From NCBI RefSeq assembly GCF_029639405.1, contig NZ_CP121274.1, positions 2,914,001-2,978,000 of the forward strand: a stretch of 64,000 bases of DNA, given 5' to 3'. The DNA is from Microbacterium proteolyticum. GTDB lineage: Bacteria; Actinomycetota; Actinomycetes; Actinomycetales; Microbacteriaceae. Made by a program: the position numbers and the translations under genes. Below are positions 53,539-63,608 of this stretch, piece after piece (positions within the stretch are counted from its first letter, which is position 1; each line of letters opens with the position of its first letter). The notes beneath the pieces were generated by a model. The model was not told where the DNA came from. It saw only the letters and a program-made list of their open reading frames with translations, and did not search any database.

Positions 53539-56265
53539 GTGACTGTTCACGATCAGGATCCGTATTCGCAGGGGCCGCAGGACAGCGACCCGGAAGAGAC
53601 CGGCGAGTGGCAGGAATCCCTGCGGCAGCTCGTCCAGGCCAAGGGCCCCGGTCGAGCGCGCGAGATCATGCTGAGCCTGCTCAAGGGCTCGAAGGAACTG
53701 CACCTCAACGTGCCGATGGTTCCGACCACCGACTACATCAATACGATCGCGCAGAAGAACGAGCCGGAGTTCCCCGGTGACGAAGAGCTCGAGCGTCGCT
53801 ACCGCAAGTGGATCCGCTGGAACGCGGCGGTCACGGTGCACCGCGCGCAGCGTCCCGGCATCGGCGTGGGCGGCCACATCTCGACGTACGCCTCGTCGGC
53901 TGCCCTGTACGAGGTCGGCTTCAACCACTTCTTCCGCGGCCTCGACGACCCGTCCGGCGGCGACCAGATCTTCATCCAGGGCCACGCCTCCCCCGGCGCG
54001 TACGCGCGCGCCTTCCTCGAGGGGCGTCTCACCGAGGCGCAGCTCGACGGGTTCCGCCAGGAGAAGTCGGCTGCCCCCAACGGCATCCCCTCCTACCCCC
54101 ACCCCCGTCTGATGCCGGAGTTCTGGCAGTTCCCGACGGTGTCGATGGGTCTCGGCCCGATCAACGCCATCTACCAGGCGATGTCGAACAAGTACCTCAG
54201 CAACCGCGGCATCAAGGACGTCTCCGACTCGCACGTCTGGGCGTACCTCGGCGACGGCGAGATGGACGAGGTCGAGAGCCGCGGTCAGCTCCAGGTCGCC
54301 GCGAACGAGGGCCTCGACAACCTGACCTTCATCGTCAACTGCAACCTGCAGCGACTCGACGGCCCGGTGCGCGGCAACGGGAAGATCATCCAGGAGCTCG
54401 AGAGCTTCTTCCGGGGCGCCGGCTGGAACGTCATCAAGGTCGTCTGGGGTCGTGAGTGGGACGACCTGCTCGCCCGCGACACCGAGGGCGCGCTGCTGAA
54501 CCTGATGAACTCCACGCCCGATGGCGACTACCAGACGTACAAGGCCGAGAACGGCGCGTACGTCCGCGAGCACTTCTTCGGTCGCGACCCGCGGGCTCTC
54601 GAGCTCGTGAAGGACTACACGGACGAGCAGGTCTGGGGCCTGAAGCGCGGTGGCCACGACTACCGCAAGGTCTTCGCGGCGTTCAAGGCGGCCAAGGAGC
54701 ACAAGGGCCAGCCGACCGTCATCCTCGCCAAGACCATCAAGGGCTACGGCCTCGGCCCCCACTTCGAGGGTCGCAACGCCACGCACCAGATGAAGAAGCT
54801 GACGCTCGACGACCTCAAGTCGTTCCGCGACGCGATGGACATCCCCGTCACCGACGCGCAGCTCGACGAGAACCCGTACCAGCCGCCGTACTACAACCCC
54901 GGCGAGCAGGACGAGACGATCAAGTACATGCTCGAGCGTCGTCGTTCGCTCGGTGGCTTCCTGCCCGAGCGGCGCACGACTCACGTGGGTCTGGAACTCC
55001 CCGGCGACCAGGCCTACGCCCTGCCCAAGAAGGGCTCGGGCACGCAGGAGATCGCCACCACGATGGCGTTCGTGCGCCTGCTCAAGGACCTGCTGCGGGT
55101 GAAGGACTTCGGCCACCGCATCGTGCCGATCATCCCCGACGAGGCGCGCACGTTCGGCATGGACGCGTACTTCCCGACGGCGAAGATCTACAACCCCAAG
55201 GGTCAGCACTACACGTCGGTCGACCGCGAGCTGCTGCTGGCGTACAAGGAGAGCCCGCAGGGGCAGATCATCCACGTCGGCATCAACGAGGCGGGCGCCC
55301 TCGCGGCGTTCACCGCGGCGGGCACGGCGTACGCCACCCACGGCCAGCCGCTGATCCCGGTCTACGTCTTCTACTCGATGTTCGGCTTCCAGCGCACGGG
55401 CGACGCCCAGTGGGCGGCGGGCGACCAGATGGCGCGCGGCTTCATCATCGGTGCGACCGCCGGTCGCACCACCCTGACCGGTGAGGGCCTCCAGCACGCC
55501 GACGGGCACTCGCAGCTGCTGGCATCCACCAACCCGGCGACGGTGTCGTACGACCCCGCGTACGGATACGAGATCTCGCACATCGTCCGCTCCGGCATCG
55601 AGCGGATGTACGGCGGCGAGCACTCCGACCCGAACGTCATGTACTACATCACGGTGTACAACGAGCCGTACGTGCAGCCGGCCGAGCCCGAGGGCGTCGA
55701 CGTGGACGGTATCGTCCGCGGCATCCACCGTGTCTCGGTGGGCGAGGGCGAGGGCCCCCGCACCCAGCTGCTCGCCTCGGGCGTCGGTGTGCCGTGGGCG
55801 TACGAAGCCCAGCGCCTGCTGAAGGACGACTGGGGCGTCGTCGCCGACGTGTGGTCCGTGACCTCGTGGAGCGAGCTGCGCCGTGACGGTCTCGCCGCCG
55901 ACGAGCACAACTTCCTGCACCCCGATGAGGAGCCCCGCACCGCTTACCTCACCGAGAAGCTCCGGGATGCCGAGGGCCCGGTGGTCGCGGTCAGCGACTG
56001 GATGCACGCCGTCCAGGACCAGATCCGCCAGTGGGTTCCGCAGCGCTACCTCACGCTCGGCGCCGACGGGTTCGGGTTCTCCGACACCCGCGCCGCGGCG
56101 CGTCGCTTCTTCAAGATCGACGGCCCGTCGCTCGCCGTGCGCGCCCTGCAGGGACTCGCGGACGAGGGCAAGGTGGACCGTTCGGTGATCGCGCAGGCGA
56201 TCGAGAAGTACCGCCTGCACGACGTGAACGCCGGCACGAGCGGAAACGCCGGCGGCGAGGCCTGA
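53539..56265 (+). CDS. aceE: pyruvate dehydrogenase E1 component, homodimeric
   Basis: A 908-residue thiamine-diphosphate enzyme, first step of pyruvate to acetyl-CoA, working with the E2 and E3 encoded at 12.7-15.9 kb. It is the single-chain E1 of actinobacteria and proteobacteria. Seen: [54 protein letters not shown] (ThDP/metal GDG motif with downstream N), [23 protein letters not shown] 53539 gives the usual [20 protein letters not shown] start, with AAAGG upstream. Confidence 0.96.
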   Translation: MTVHDQDPYSQGPQDSDPEETGEWQESLRQLVQAKGPGRAREIMLSLLKGSKELHLNVPMVPTTDYINTIAQKNEPEFPGDEELERRYRKWIRWNAAVTVHRAQRPGIGVGGHISTYASSAALYEVGFNHFFRGLDDPSGGDQIFIQGHASPGAYARAFLEGRLTEAQLDGFRQEKSAAPNGIPSYPHPRLMPEFWQFPTVSMGLGPINAIYQAMSNKYLSNRGIKDVSDSHVWAYLGDGEMDEVESRGQLQVAANEGLDNLTFIVNCNLQRLDGPVRGNGKIIQELESFFRGAGWNVIKVVWGREWDDLLARDTEGALLNLMNSTPDGDYQTYKAENGAYVREHFFGRDPRALELVKDYTDEQVWGLKRGGHDYRKVFAAFKAAKEHKGQPTVILAKTIKGYGLGPHFEGRNATHQMKKLTLDDLKSFRDAMDIPVTDAQLDENPYQPPYYNPGEQDETIKYMLERRRSLGGFLPERRTTHVGLELPGDQAYALPKKGSGTQEIATTMAFVRLLKDLLRVKDFGHRIVPIIPDEARTFGMDAYFPTAKIYNPKGQHYTSVDRELLLAYKESPQGQIIHVGINEAGALAAFTAAGTAYATHGQPLIPVYVFYSMFGFQRTGDAQWAAGDQMARGFIIGATAGRTTLTGEGLQHADGHSQLLASTNPATVSYDPAYGYEISHIVRSGIERMYGGEHSDPNVMYYITVYNEPYVQPAEPEGVDVDGIVRGIHRVSVGEGEGPRTQLLASGVGVPWAYEAQRLLKDDWGVVADVWSVTSWSELRRDGLAADEHNFLHPDEEPRTAYLTEKLRDAEGPVVAVSDWMHAVQDQIRQWVPQRYLTLGADGFGFSDTRAAARRFFKIDGPSLAVRALQGLADEGKVDRSVIAQAIEKYRLHDVNAGTSGNAGGEA

Positions 56266-56269
56266 TCGC

Positions 56270-57541
56270 GTGACCGATCGCGCGGCCGTCGACGGCTCGG
56301 GAGGGAGCGGGCAGACCGCCCTCTCCCGGGCCGCCGAAGAGAAGGCCGAGACCCTCGCGTGGCTGCGTCGGATCTCGGGCGATCTCGCGACCGCGACGAT
56401 CCAGCGTCTCGAAGAGACGCTGCCCTGGTACGCCGAGATGCCACCGGCCCGCCGTTCCGCGGTCGGGCTGGTGGCGCAGGCGGGCATCACCTCGTTCCTG
56501 CAGTGGTTCGAGGAGCCGGCCTCCACGCCCGCGATCGCCGCCGACATCTTCGCGGCTGCTCCCCGTGAGCTGCTGCGGAGCGTGAGCTTGACCCAGACGC
56601 TGCAGCTCGTCCGCGTCACCGTCGAGGTCATGGAGGAGCGCGTCGCGGGCCGCAGCGAACGGGTCCGCGAGGCGATGCTGTCGTACTCGCGCGAGGTCGC
56701 GTTCGCGGCCGCCGACGTCTACGCGCGCGCCGCCGAGGCCCGAGGCCTTTGGGACGCGCGGCTCGAAGCCCTCGTCGTGGACTCGATCCTGACGGGCGAA
56801 GCCGACGACGAACTCCCCAGCCGCATCGCCGCGCTCGGCTGGCACGGCCACGGCGAGGTCGCGGTGCTGGTCGGGACGACTCCCCCGCAGCTCGACGTCG
56901 ACCACGTCCGTCGCACCTCCCGCAAGCTCGGGGTCGACGTGCTCATCGGCGTGCAGGGTTCCCGTCTCGTCCTGGTCGTGGGTCGCGCGGATCTCCCCGT
57001 CCGCGGTCGCGACGACACGACCGAGCTGCCGTTCACCGAGATCGCGAAGCGACTCGAGCCGAGCTTCGGTTCGGGGCACCTCGTCCTCGGCCCGGCGGTC
57101 GCCGCCCTCGTCGACGCCGGGCAGAGCGCCCGCGCGGCCCTGGCCGGATTCGCGGTCGCGCGCGCGTGGCGGCACGCCCCGCGACCGGTCGAGGCCGATG
57201 ACCTTCTGCCCGAGCGGGCCCTGGCCGGAGACGCGGTGGCCAAGCAGACCCTGGTCGATCGCGTGTACCGCCCGCTCCACGCCCACAGCGCCGACCTCGT
57301 CGCGACGCTGTGGAGCTACCTCGACAACGGACGCTCGCTCGAGGCCACCGCCCGCGAGCTGTACGTGCACCCCAACACCGTGCGGTACCGCTTGAAGCGC
57401 GTGTCCGAGGTGATCGGGTGGGATGCCACGGGCCCCCGCGAAGCGCTGATCCTGCAGACCGCGCTGATCCTCGGATCCATGGGTACCGAGGCCACGCGAC
57501 GCCGAGGATCGGCGAACCGGCGCTCCGCGACGTCCCGCTGA
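56270..57541 (+). CDS. PucR-family transcriptional regulator of the fatty-acid operon (FasR-like)
   Basis: A 423-residue regulator. The first 360 residues hold a PucR-type sensor region (GEVAVLVGTTPPQLDVDHVR and TVEVMEERVAGRSERVREAM). The C-terminal helix-turn-helix is SLEATARELYVHPNTVRYRL. In Streptomyces a regulator at this place before fabD (FasR) activates the fab operon; sequence context supports the same here but its ligand is unknown. It starts 4 nt after the aceE stop, so acetyl-CoA production and its own level are linked. GTG start. Confidence 0.85.
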   Translation: MTDRAAVDGSGGSGQTALSRAAEEKAETLAWLRRISGDLATATIQRLEETLPWYAEMPPARRSAVGLVAQAGITSFLQWFEEPASTPAIAADIFAAAPRELLRSVSLTQTLQLVRVTVEVMEERVAGRSERVREAMLSYSREVAFAAADVYARAAEARGLWDARLEALVVDSILTGEADDELPSRIAALGWHGHGEVAVLVGTTPPQLDVDHVRRTSRKLGVDVLIGVQGSRLVLVVGRADLPVRGRDDTTELPFTEIAKRLEPSFGSGHLVLGPAVAALVDAGQSARAALAGFAVARAWRHAPRPVEADDLLPERALAGDAVAKQTLVDRVYRPLHAHSADLVATLWSYLDNGRSLEATARELYVHPNTVRYRLKRVSEVIGWDATGPREALILQTALILGSMGTEATRRRGSANRRSATSR

Positions 57542-57623
57542 TGCACGGCGCGCACAAAGACACGCCGATTTCTTGTGCCGATATCTCCAGAACGCGTCGC
57601 CGGATCCTTGACAGGATGGGACG

Positions 57624-58544
57624 GTGATCATCGCCGTCTTCCCCGGGCAGGGGTCCCAGACCCCCGGGTTCCTCTCACCGTGGCTCGAGATCGACGGGAC
57701 GCGTGAGCGTCTGGCCGAAGCCTCCGAGCACGCCGGCGTCGACCTCCTCGCCGCGGGCACCGAATGGGATGCCGACCGGATCCGCGACACCAGCGTCGCG
57801 CAGCCGCTGATCGTGGCCGCGAGCCTGCTGTCGTGGAGTGTGCTGCGTGACCGCGCGGCCACGGCTGCCGACGGCGTGGCGGGTCACTCGGTGGGCGAGT
57901 TCGCCGCACTGGCGGCATCCGGGGTCCTGTCCGAGGCCGACGCCCTGCGCCTCGTCGGCATCCGCGGTCGCGCGATGGCCGAAGCGGCCGCGACGGTGCA
58001 GACCGGAATGAGCGCCGTCGTTGGCGGCGACGAGCAGACGGTGCTCGACCGCCTCGACGCGCTCGGCCTCACGCCCGCCAACTACAACGGCGGCGGACAG
58101 ATCGTCGCGGCGGGTGAGCTCGCGGCTCTCGCCGAACTGGCGGCCGAGGCGCCCCGCGGGTCGCGCGTCATCCCGCTGCAGGTGGCCGGTGCCTTCCACA
58201 CCCGATTCATGCAGCCCGCCGTCGAAACGCTGCGCGCCGCCGCGGCCGACGTGGCGGCATCCACCCCCGAAACGACCCTGTGGACCAACTCCGACGGCTC
58301 CGTCGTCGACGACGGCCGTCGCGCCGTCGACCTGGTCGTCTCGCAGGTCTCGTCGCCCGTGCGCTGGGACCGGAACATGGCCTCCTTCGCCGAGCACGGC
58401 GTGACCGGCATCATCGAACTCGCGCCCGCCGGTGCCCTCACGGGCCTGGCGAAGCGCGCACTGCGCGGCACGCCGACCGTCGCAGTGAAGACCCCGGACG
58501 ACCTCGACGCGGCCGTCGCACTCCTGAAGGGAGAGCAGGCATGA
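57624..58544 (+). CDS. fabD: malonyl-CoA:ACP transacylase
   Basis: A 306-residue enzyme moving malonyl from CoA to ACP. Seen: FPGQGSQTPGF, the nucleophile elbow VAGHSVGEFAAL, the Arg in GIRGRAM, and GAFHTRFMQPA with the catalytic His. GTG start with CAGGAT about 8 nt upstream, so possibly leaderless. First gene of the four-gene type II fatty-acid synthase operon; overlaps fabH by ATGA. Confidence 0.95.
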   Translation: MIIAVFPGQGSQTPGFLSPWLEIDGTRERLAEASEHAGVDLLAAGTEWDADRIRDTSVAQPLIVAASLLSWSVLRDRAATAADGVAGHSVGEFAALAASGVLSEADALRLVGIRGRAMAEAAATVQTGMSAVVGGDEQTVLDRLDALGLTPANYNGGGQIVAAGELAALAELAAEAPRGSRVIPLQVAGAFHTRFMQPAVETLRAAAADVAASTPETTLWTNSDGSVVDDGRRAVDLVVSQVSSPVRWDRNMASFAEHGVTGIIELAPAGALTGLAKRALRGTPTVAVKTPDDLDAAVALLKGEQA

Positions 58545-59545
58545 GCACCCCCGTCCTCCGTCAGCTCCAGGGCCCGGCCCACACCCGCATCTACTCCTAC
58601 GGCGCCGCCCGCGGGGAGAACTTCATCCCGAACGACGACCTCGTCGGGCCGATCGACTCGAGCGACGAGTGGATTCGCCAGCGCACCGGCATCGTCACGC
58701 GCGTCCGCGCGAACAAGGAGACGGATGCCATCGACCTGGCCTCCGAAGCCGCCCGCGAGGCCGTCGAGCGCTCCGGCGTCGACCCGGCCGAGATCGACGC
58801 GGTGATCGTCGCGACGATCAGCAACCCGAAGCAGACGCCCTCGGCCTCGGCGATCGTCGCCGACCGTATCGGCGCGAACCCGGCCGCCGCGTACGACGTC
58901 AACGCCGCGTGCGCGGGCTTCGCGTACGGCGTCGGCCAGGCGGATGCGCTCATCCGCGGCGGGCTCGCGAAGCACGTCGTCGTCGTCGGCGCCGAGAAGC
59001 TGAGCGACATCGTCGACCCGACGGACCGCAGCATCTCGTTCCTGCTCGGGGACGGCGCCGGTGCCGTCGTGATCGGGCCGAGCGACACCCCCGGCATCGG
59101 CCCCACCATCTGGGGATCCGACGGATCCAAGGCCGACGCGGTGGGCATGAACGCCACGCTGACCGACTTCCGCGACGGCGCTGCTCCCTGGCCGACCCTC
59201 CGCCAGGAAGGTCCCACGGTCTTCCGGTGGGCCGTCTGGGAGATGGTGAAGGTGGCCCGACAGGCCATCGAGGCTGCCGGCATCCAGCCCTCCGACCTGG
59301 CCGCCTTCGTGCCGCACCAGGCGAACATGCGCATCATCGACGAGTTCGCCAAGCAGCTGGGTCTGCCGGAGACCGTCGTGATCGGCCGCGACATCGAGAC
59401 CACCGGGAACACCTCGGCCGCCTCGATCCCGCTGGCCACCCATCGACTGCTCGAGGAGCACCCCGAGCTCAGCGGCGGCCTCGCACTGCAGATCGGCTTC
59501 GGTGCCGGTCTGGTCTTCGGCGCGCAGGTCGTCGTCCTCCCCTGA
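58541..59545 (+). CDS. fabH: beta-ketoacyl-ACP synthase III
   Basis: A 334-residue enzyme that condenses an acyl-CoA starter with malonyl-ACP. The catalytic triad is visible: Cys in DVNAACAGFAYG, His in VPHQANMRI and Asn in TTGNTSAASIP. In actinobacteria this enzyme usually accepts branched starters such as isobutyryl- and anteiso-type acyl-CoA, which is family knowledge. Overlaps fabD; acpP follows after 74 nt. Confidence 0.96.
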   Translation: MSTPVLRQLQGPAHTRIYSYGAARGENFIPNDDLVGPIDSSDEWIRQRTGIVTRVRANKETDAIDLASEAAREAVERSGVDPAEIDAVIVATISNPKQTPSASAIVADRIGANPAAAYDVNAACAGFAYGVGQADALIRGGLAKHVVVVGAEKLSDIVDPTDRSISFLLGDGAGAVVIGPSDTPGIGPTIWGSDGSKADAVGMNATLTDFRDGAAPWPTLRQEGPTVFRWAVWEMVKVARQAIEAAGIQPSDLAAFVPHQANMRIIDEFAKQLGLPETVVIGRDIETTGNTSAASIPLATHRLLEEHPELSGGLALQIGFGAGLVFGAQVVVLP

Positions 59546-59619
59546 CGCAGCGTCGTCGAACTCTAGACTGATCGGGGCCCGGACGACTCCCCGGGCCGCC
59601 CCCAACAACAGGAGAAATC

Positions 59620-59868
59620 ATGGCATTCACCAACGACGAGGTTCTCGCCGGCCTGGCCGAGCTCATCACCGACGAGACCGGCATCTCGGCCGACGAGGTC
59701 GCGCTGGAGAAGTCCTTCACGGATGACCTCGACATCGACTCGATCTCGATGATGACGATCGTCGTCAACGCCGAGGAGAAGTTCGGCGTCACCATCCCCG
59801 ACGACGAGGTCAAGAACCTCAAGACCGTCGGCGACGCCGTCACGTTCATCACGTCGAACCAGTCCTGA
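59620..59868 (+). CDS. acpP: acyl carrier protein
   Basis: An 82-residue acidic four-helix protein carrying growing acyl chains. The phosphopantetheine serine is in DLDIDSISMMTIVV. AGGAG precedes the ATG. It lies between fabH and fabF, the usual actinobacterial order. Confidence 0.96.
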   Translation: MAFTNDEVLAGLAELITDETGISADEVALEKSFTDDLDIDSISMMTIVVNAEEKFGVTIPDDEVKNLKTVGDAVTFITSNQS

Positions 59869-59933
59869 CCCTCCCGGTGGGGGCTCCGGCCCCCACCGGT
59901 CACGACCTTTCCGGCCGCACCAAGGATCCCACC

Positions 59934-61172
59934 ATGAGCACACCCCGCATCGTCGTCACCGGTATCGGTGCCACCTCGCCCATCGGCGGGACGGCGCCCG
60001 AGAGCTGGAACGCGCTGCTGTCCGGTGCCTCCGGCGCGCGCACCCTCGAACACGAATGGGTCGAGCAGTACCAGCTGCCCGTCACGTTCGCCGCCGAGGC
60101 CCTCGTGCGGCCCGAGACCGTCCTCGAGCGTCCCGTCGCCAAGCGCCTCGACCCCTCGTCGCAGCTCGCGATGGTCGCGGCGAAGGAAGCGTGGGAGGAC
60201 GCGGGCGCCCCGGACATCGATCCCGAGCGGCTCGGCGTCGACTTCGCCACCGGCATCGGCGGCGTGTGGACGCTCCTGGATGCCTGGGACACCCTGCGTG
60301 AGAAGGGCCCCCGGCGCGTCATGCCGATGACGGTGCCGATGCTCATGCCCAACGCCGCAGCCGGCAACCTGTCGCTCCACTTCCACGCCCGTGCGTTCGC
60401 GCGCACCGTGGCTTCGGCGTGCGCGTCGAGCACCGAGTCGATCGTCAACGCGGTGCAGCACATCCGCGACGGCCTGGCCGACGTCGTGATCGCGGGCGGC
60501 ACCGAATCGGCGATCCACCCGATCACCATCGCGTCGTTCGCCTCCATGCAGGCGCTGTCCAAGCGCAACGACTCCCCCGAGACCGCGTCGCGCCCCGGCA
60601 GCATCGACCGTGACGGCTTCGTCATGGGCGAGGGCGCCGGCGTGCTCATCCTCGAGACCGAGGAGCACGCGAAGGCCCGCGGCGCCAAGATCTACGCCAC
60701 GATCGTGGGCGGCGGCGTCACCGCCGACTCGTACCACATCACCGCGAACGACCCCGAGGGCCGCGGCGCGGCCCGCGCCGTGCGTATGGCGCTGGAGATG
60801 GCGGGTGCGTCGCCCGACGACGTGACGCACATCAACGCCCACGCCACCTCGACCCCCGTCGGCGACCCGAACGAGTACCAGGCGCTGCGCGCGGTGTTCG
60901 GCGCCCGAGTCGACGAGATCCCGGTGTCGGCGACGAAGGCATCCACGGGTCACCTCCTCGGCGGCACCGGCGCTCTCGAAGCCATCTTCACGGTGCTCGC
61001 GCTGAAGAACCGCGTCGCACCGCCGACCATCAACCTCACCGAGCAGGACCCCGAGGTGCCGTTCGCGATCTCGGGTTCGCCGGTCGAGCTCGGTGCGGGC
61101 GACCAGCTGGCCATCAGCAACTCCTTCGGCTTCGGCGGTCACAACGCCGTCGTCGCGATCGCCTCCGTCTGA
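59934..61172 (+). CDS. fabF: beta-ketoacyl-ACP synthase II
   Basis: A 412-residue elongating condensing enzyme. The active-site Cys is in TVASACASSTESIVN, the two His in HINAHATSTPVGD and ATKASTGHLLGGTG. ATG 59934 begins MSTPRIVVTGIGATSPIGG. It is followed by a strong terminator, ending the operon. Confidence 0.96.
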   Translation: MSTPRIVVTGIGATSPIGGTAPESWNALLSGASGARTLEHEWVEQYQLPVTFAAEALVRPETVLERPVAKRLDPSSQLAMVAAKEAWEDAGAPDIDPERLGVDFATGIGGVWTLLDAWDTLREKGPRRVMPMTVPMLMPNAAAGNLSLHFHARAFARTVASACASSTESIVNAVQHIRDGLADVVIAGGTESAIHPITIASFASMQALSKRNDSPETASRPGSIDRDGFVMGEGAGVLILETEEHAKARGAKIYATIVGGGVTADSYHITANDPEGRGAARAVRMALEMAGASPDDVTHINAHATSTPVGDPNEYQALRAVFGARVDEIPVSATKASTGHLLGGTGALEAIFTVLALKNRVAPPTINLTEQDPEVPFAISGSPVELGAGDQLAISNSFGFGGHNAVVAIASV

Positions 61173-61180
61173 TCACGGCC

Positions 61181-61228
61181 GAACGCCCCCGGCATCCCCC
61201 GACTGCTACGGGGATGACGGGGGCGTTC
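61181..61228 (+). terminator. fab operon terminator
   Basis: A near-perfect 19-bp stem (GAACGCCCCCG...CATCCCC at 61181-61199 with GGGGATG...CGGGGGCGTTC at 61210-61228), 10-nt loop. Confidence 0.85.
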
Positions 61229-61316
61229 GGTGTTCCATCGGGCCGGGGATACGCGGTCCCGGTGCCGGGAATGGTCACCGGCCTCCGGTAGTGGCGCCTC
61301 CCCCACCCGACATCTC

Positions 61317-61820
61317 TCAGCCGACCTTGTGCAACCAGACGATGTGCTGGTCGTCGCCGGCGTGGCGGAAGGGCTCGAGCTCGTCGTCCCAGGCGGAGCC
61401 CAGGGCGACGTCGAGTTCGCGCTGCAGCTCGAAGGCGTCGCCGGCGGCGACCTCCAGGGCGTAGCGCACGCGGTCCTCGCCGATGACGACGTTCCCGGCC
61501 GCATCGGTCTGGGCGTAGTGGATGCCGAGCCCCGGCGTGTGCATCCACCGGCCACCGTCGCTGCGGGGCGTCGGATCCTCGCTCACCTCGAAGCGCAGGT
61601 GCTCCCAGCCGCGGATCGCGCTCGCGAGGGCCGCTCCGGTGCCGACCGGACCCTCCCAGTAGAACTCGGCGCGACGGCTGCCGGCGAGCACCGGCTGGTC
61701 GGCCCAATCGAAGTTGACCGCACGGCCGAGGGCGCGTCCCACCGCCCACTCGAGGTGGGGGCACAACGCGCGCGGCGCCGAGTGGATGAGGATCACTCCG
61801 CGCGAAGACGTGGTCGCCAT
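61317..61820 (-). CDS. DUF3145 protein
   Basis: A 167-residue protein with the DUF3145 features SRGVILIHSAPRALCPHLEW, VNFDWADQPV, WHTPGLGIHYAQTDAAGNV-like sequence and HIVWLHKVG. Common in actinobacteria near fab genes, function unknown. Start at ATG 61820 with GGAGA upstream. Confidence 0.88.
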   Translation of the reverse strand: MATTSSRGVILIHSAPRALCPHLEWAVGRALGRAVNFDWADQPVLAGSRRAEFYWEGPVGTGAALASAIRGWEHLRFEVSEDPTPRSDGGRWMHTPGLGIHYAQTDAAGNVVIGEDRVRYALEVAAGDAFELQRELDVALGSAWDDELEPFRHAGDDQHIVWLHKVG

Positions 61821-61936
61821 GGTCTCTCCTTCGTCAGGTACGTCTTCCCCTACGACCTGCGCGAGAGCGGTGGCGGCTGTTCGATTGTCTCGGTCATTAT
61901 CGCCCGTTGATAACGAAATCACAACACTGTGATTCC

Positions 61937-62860
61937 TCAGCCGAACCAGAGCTTCCAGTACAGCGCGAAGTTGCGGTTGCCGTAGGTGGAGCAGGCGTCG
62001 CCCCTGTCCCATCGCGCGGCGATCGCCGCCGGGTTCGGCTGATACGGCGTGTAGTTGTACAGCGCCGCGGTGGCGTGGTTGCGGATCTCGATGTCGGTAC
62101 CGCCGCACGCGGGGTCGGGCGAATACGCGATGTAGTGGGTGCCGGGTTGCCGCATGAAGTCCGACGCACGGTACGCCTTGAGGTCGGTCGCCCCCTGCGC
62201 CACCTGCGCGGCGAAGCCGGCCTGCCCAGGGTCGCACGCGGCATCGTCGGGGCAGCGCGCACCCATCGCGGCGCCGAGGGCCTCGGCCGACGGGGCGCGC
62301 GCGATCCGGCCGGACACGAGGCTCTGCTCCTTCTGCAGGGTGACCAGCAGCACCTTGGCCGAGATGCCGCAGGCCCGCTGGATGCGGTCGATGATCTGCG
62401 CCGCGGTGAGCTCGCCGCCGTCGTAGGCCTCGCAGACCGTCTCACCGGTGTCCTCCGACACGATCGCGTCGCGCGAGGGGAGGTCGGCGCGCAGGACGGT
62501 GAGGCAGGAGTCGTTCGCGCAATCGCCGACCTCGTCGTCGAGGAACCGCTGGATCTCGTCGGCATCCATCGCGTTGCCGTCGTAGAAGTCGGCGTCGTCG
62601 ATCAGGAATCCGGGGTCGAAGCCGGTGATGTCGATGGAGGCCTTACGGGTCTCGGCGTTCCAGGCGGAGACGAGGTGCACGAGCGGGATCGCGGCGGCCA
62701 CGATCAGGCCGACGACGACGGTGGCGAGGAGACCGAAGATCAGGCGTCGCCGTCGCAGTTCGCGCACACGCGCGGCGGTGCGCCGGGGGCGGCGGGCGGC
62801 GGGGCGCTTGGACCGTGCCGGGGTCGGGCGTCGGCGCGCTCCCGTCCCCTGCTTCGCCAT
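61937..62860 (-). CDS. membrane-anchored extracytoplasmic protein, lysozyme-like candidate
   Basis: A 307-residue protein. A very basic N-terminus (RRPTPARSKRPAARRPRRTA) precedes one membrane segment (LIFGLLATVVVGLIVAAAIP), then an exported domain. ISAKVLLVTLQKEQSLVSG recalls the catalytic-Glu helix of lysozyme-like or transglycosylase folds, and the many Cys (ANDSC, RACG, CPDDAACDP, PACGG, ACST) suggest disulfides. Relatives are sometimes labelled hemagglutinin. Activity is a guess. A GTG 18 bp upstream is an alternative start. Confidence 0.65.
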   Translation of the reverse strand: MAKQGTGARRRPTPARSKRPAARRPRRTAARVRELRRRRLIFGLLATVVVGLIVAAAIPLVHLVSAWNAETRKASIDITGFDPGFLIDDADFYDGNAMDADEIQRFLDDEVGDCANDSCLTVLRADLPSRDAIVSEDTGETVCEAYDGGELTAAQIIDRIQRACGISAKVLLVTLQKEQSLVSGRIARAPSAEALGAAMGARCPDDAACDPGQAGFAAQVAQGATDLKAYRASDFMRQPGTHYIAYSPDPACGGTDIEIRNHATAALYNYTPYQPNPAAIAARWDRGDACSTYGNRNFALYWKLWFG

Positions 62861-62930
62861 GCTCCGATCGTGCCGCACCGCGCTGACCGCGTGCTGGACG
62901 CGGCCCGCGCGGCGCGGCGGAATCGCGCGG

Positions 62931-63461
62931 TCAGCTGCCCTTCACCGCCGGAGGCGTAGCTCCGGGCGTCGGCGCGTCACCGGCCGCGGGCGGAGTGGGG
63001 GCGGTGCCGTCGGCGGGAGGGGTGGGCGCCGTGCCGTCGGTGGGAGGTGCGGGCGGGGTGTGTCCGTCCGCTCCGGGACCGCCGGGAAGACCGGGGCCAC
63101 CGCCCGGGCCGCACTCGCCCTGCTGCGGCCCGCCCTCCGGCGCGGCCGGTGCCGTGCCGTCGGCCGGCGGGGTGGGTGCCGTGCCGTCGGCCGGCGGGAT
63201 GGGCGAGGTCGTGGGGGCTCCCGTGGGTGCGCCGGTCGGTGCACCCGCGCCGCCGTCGGCGCTCGGGGCGTTGCTCGTCGCTGCCACCGTCGTGGGCGTG
63301 CTCGACTGGGCAGCGAGCGCCGCCGTTCCTCCGGTGAGCCCGACCGCGGCGACCACCGCGGCGGCGATCACCGCGGGGCGGACCCATCCCCGACGCTGCG
63401 GGGCGGGCGCCGGCTCGTCGTAGCGCGGAAGCGGCTGGGTGGGGTAGTCGTCGTCCGACAT
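62931..63461 (-). CDS. Pro/Ala/Thr-rich single-pass membrane protein
   Basis: A 176-residue protein. The cytoplasmic start MSDDDYPTQPLPRYDEPAPA leads to one membrane segment (PAVIAAAVVAAVGLTGGTAA) and a low-complexity extracytoplasmic tail with repeated PPADGTAP units and a Gly/Pro block with one Cys. It looks like a cell-wall-spanning or sensory tether. ATG 63461 has GGAGAGG upstream. Divergent from the response regulator, with a 11-bp-spaced repeat between. Confidence 0.65.
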   Translation of the reverse strand: MSDDDYPTQPLPRYDEPAPAPQRRGWVRPAVIAAAVVAAVGLTGGTAALAAQSSTPTTVAATSNAPSADGGAGAPTGAPTGAPTTSPIPPADGTAPTPPADGTAPAAPEGGPQQGECGPGGGPGLPGGPGADGHTPPAPPTDGTAPTPPADGTAPTPPAAGDAPTPGATPPAVKGS

Positions 63462-63608
63462 GGTGTTCCTCTCCGGCCGGCGCATCTCGTCGGCGTCGAT
63501 GACCAGCCTTCGAACCGGAACTGAAGCCGACCTGAAGCGGCCGGAATGCGGGCGAACACCTAGCGCTCGCATAAGGGCCGTCCAGTGTCCGCCCGTATCG
63601 TCGGCCGG
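63462..63608. promoter_or_regulatory. divergent region with an OmpR/PhoB-type direct repeat
   Basis: CTGAAGC at 63521-63527 and again at 63532-63538, an 11-bp period typical of OmpR-family binding sites. It lies about 60 bp upstream of the Pro-rich membrane protein start and about 70 bp upstream of the response regulator. Confidence 0.55.

Noticed and set aside
53194..56631. 1145-codon minus-strand open frame opposite aceE
   Set aside because: Shadow frame; aceE on the plus strand is certain.
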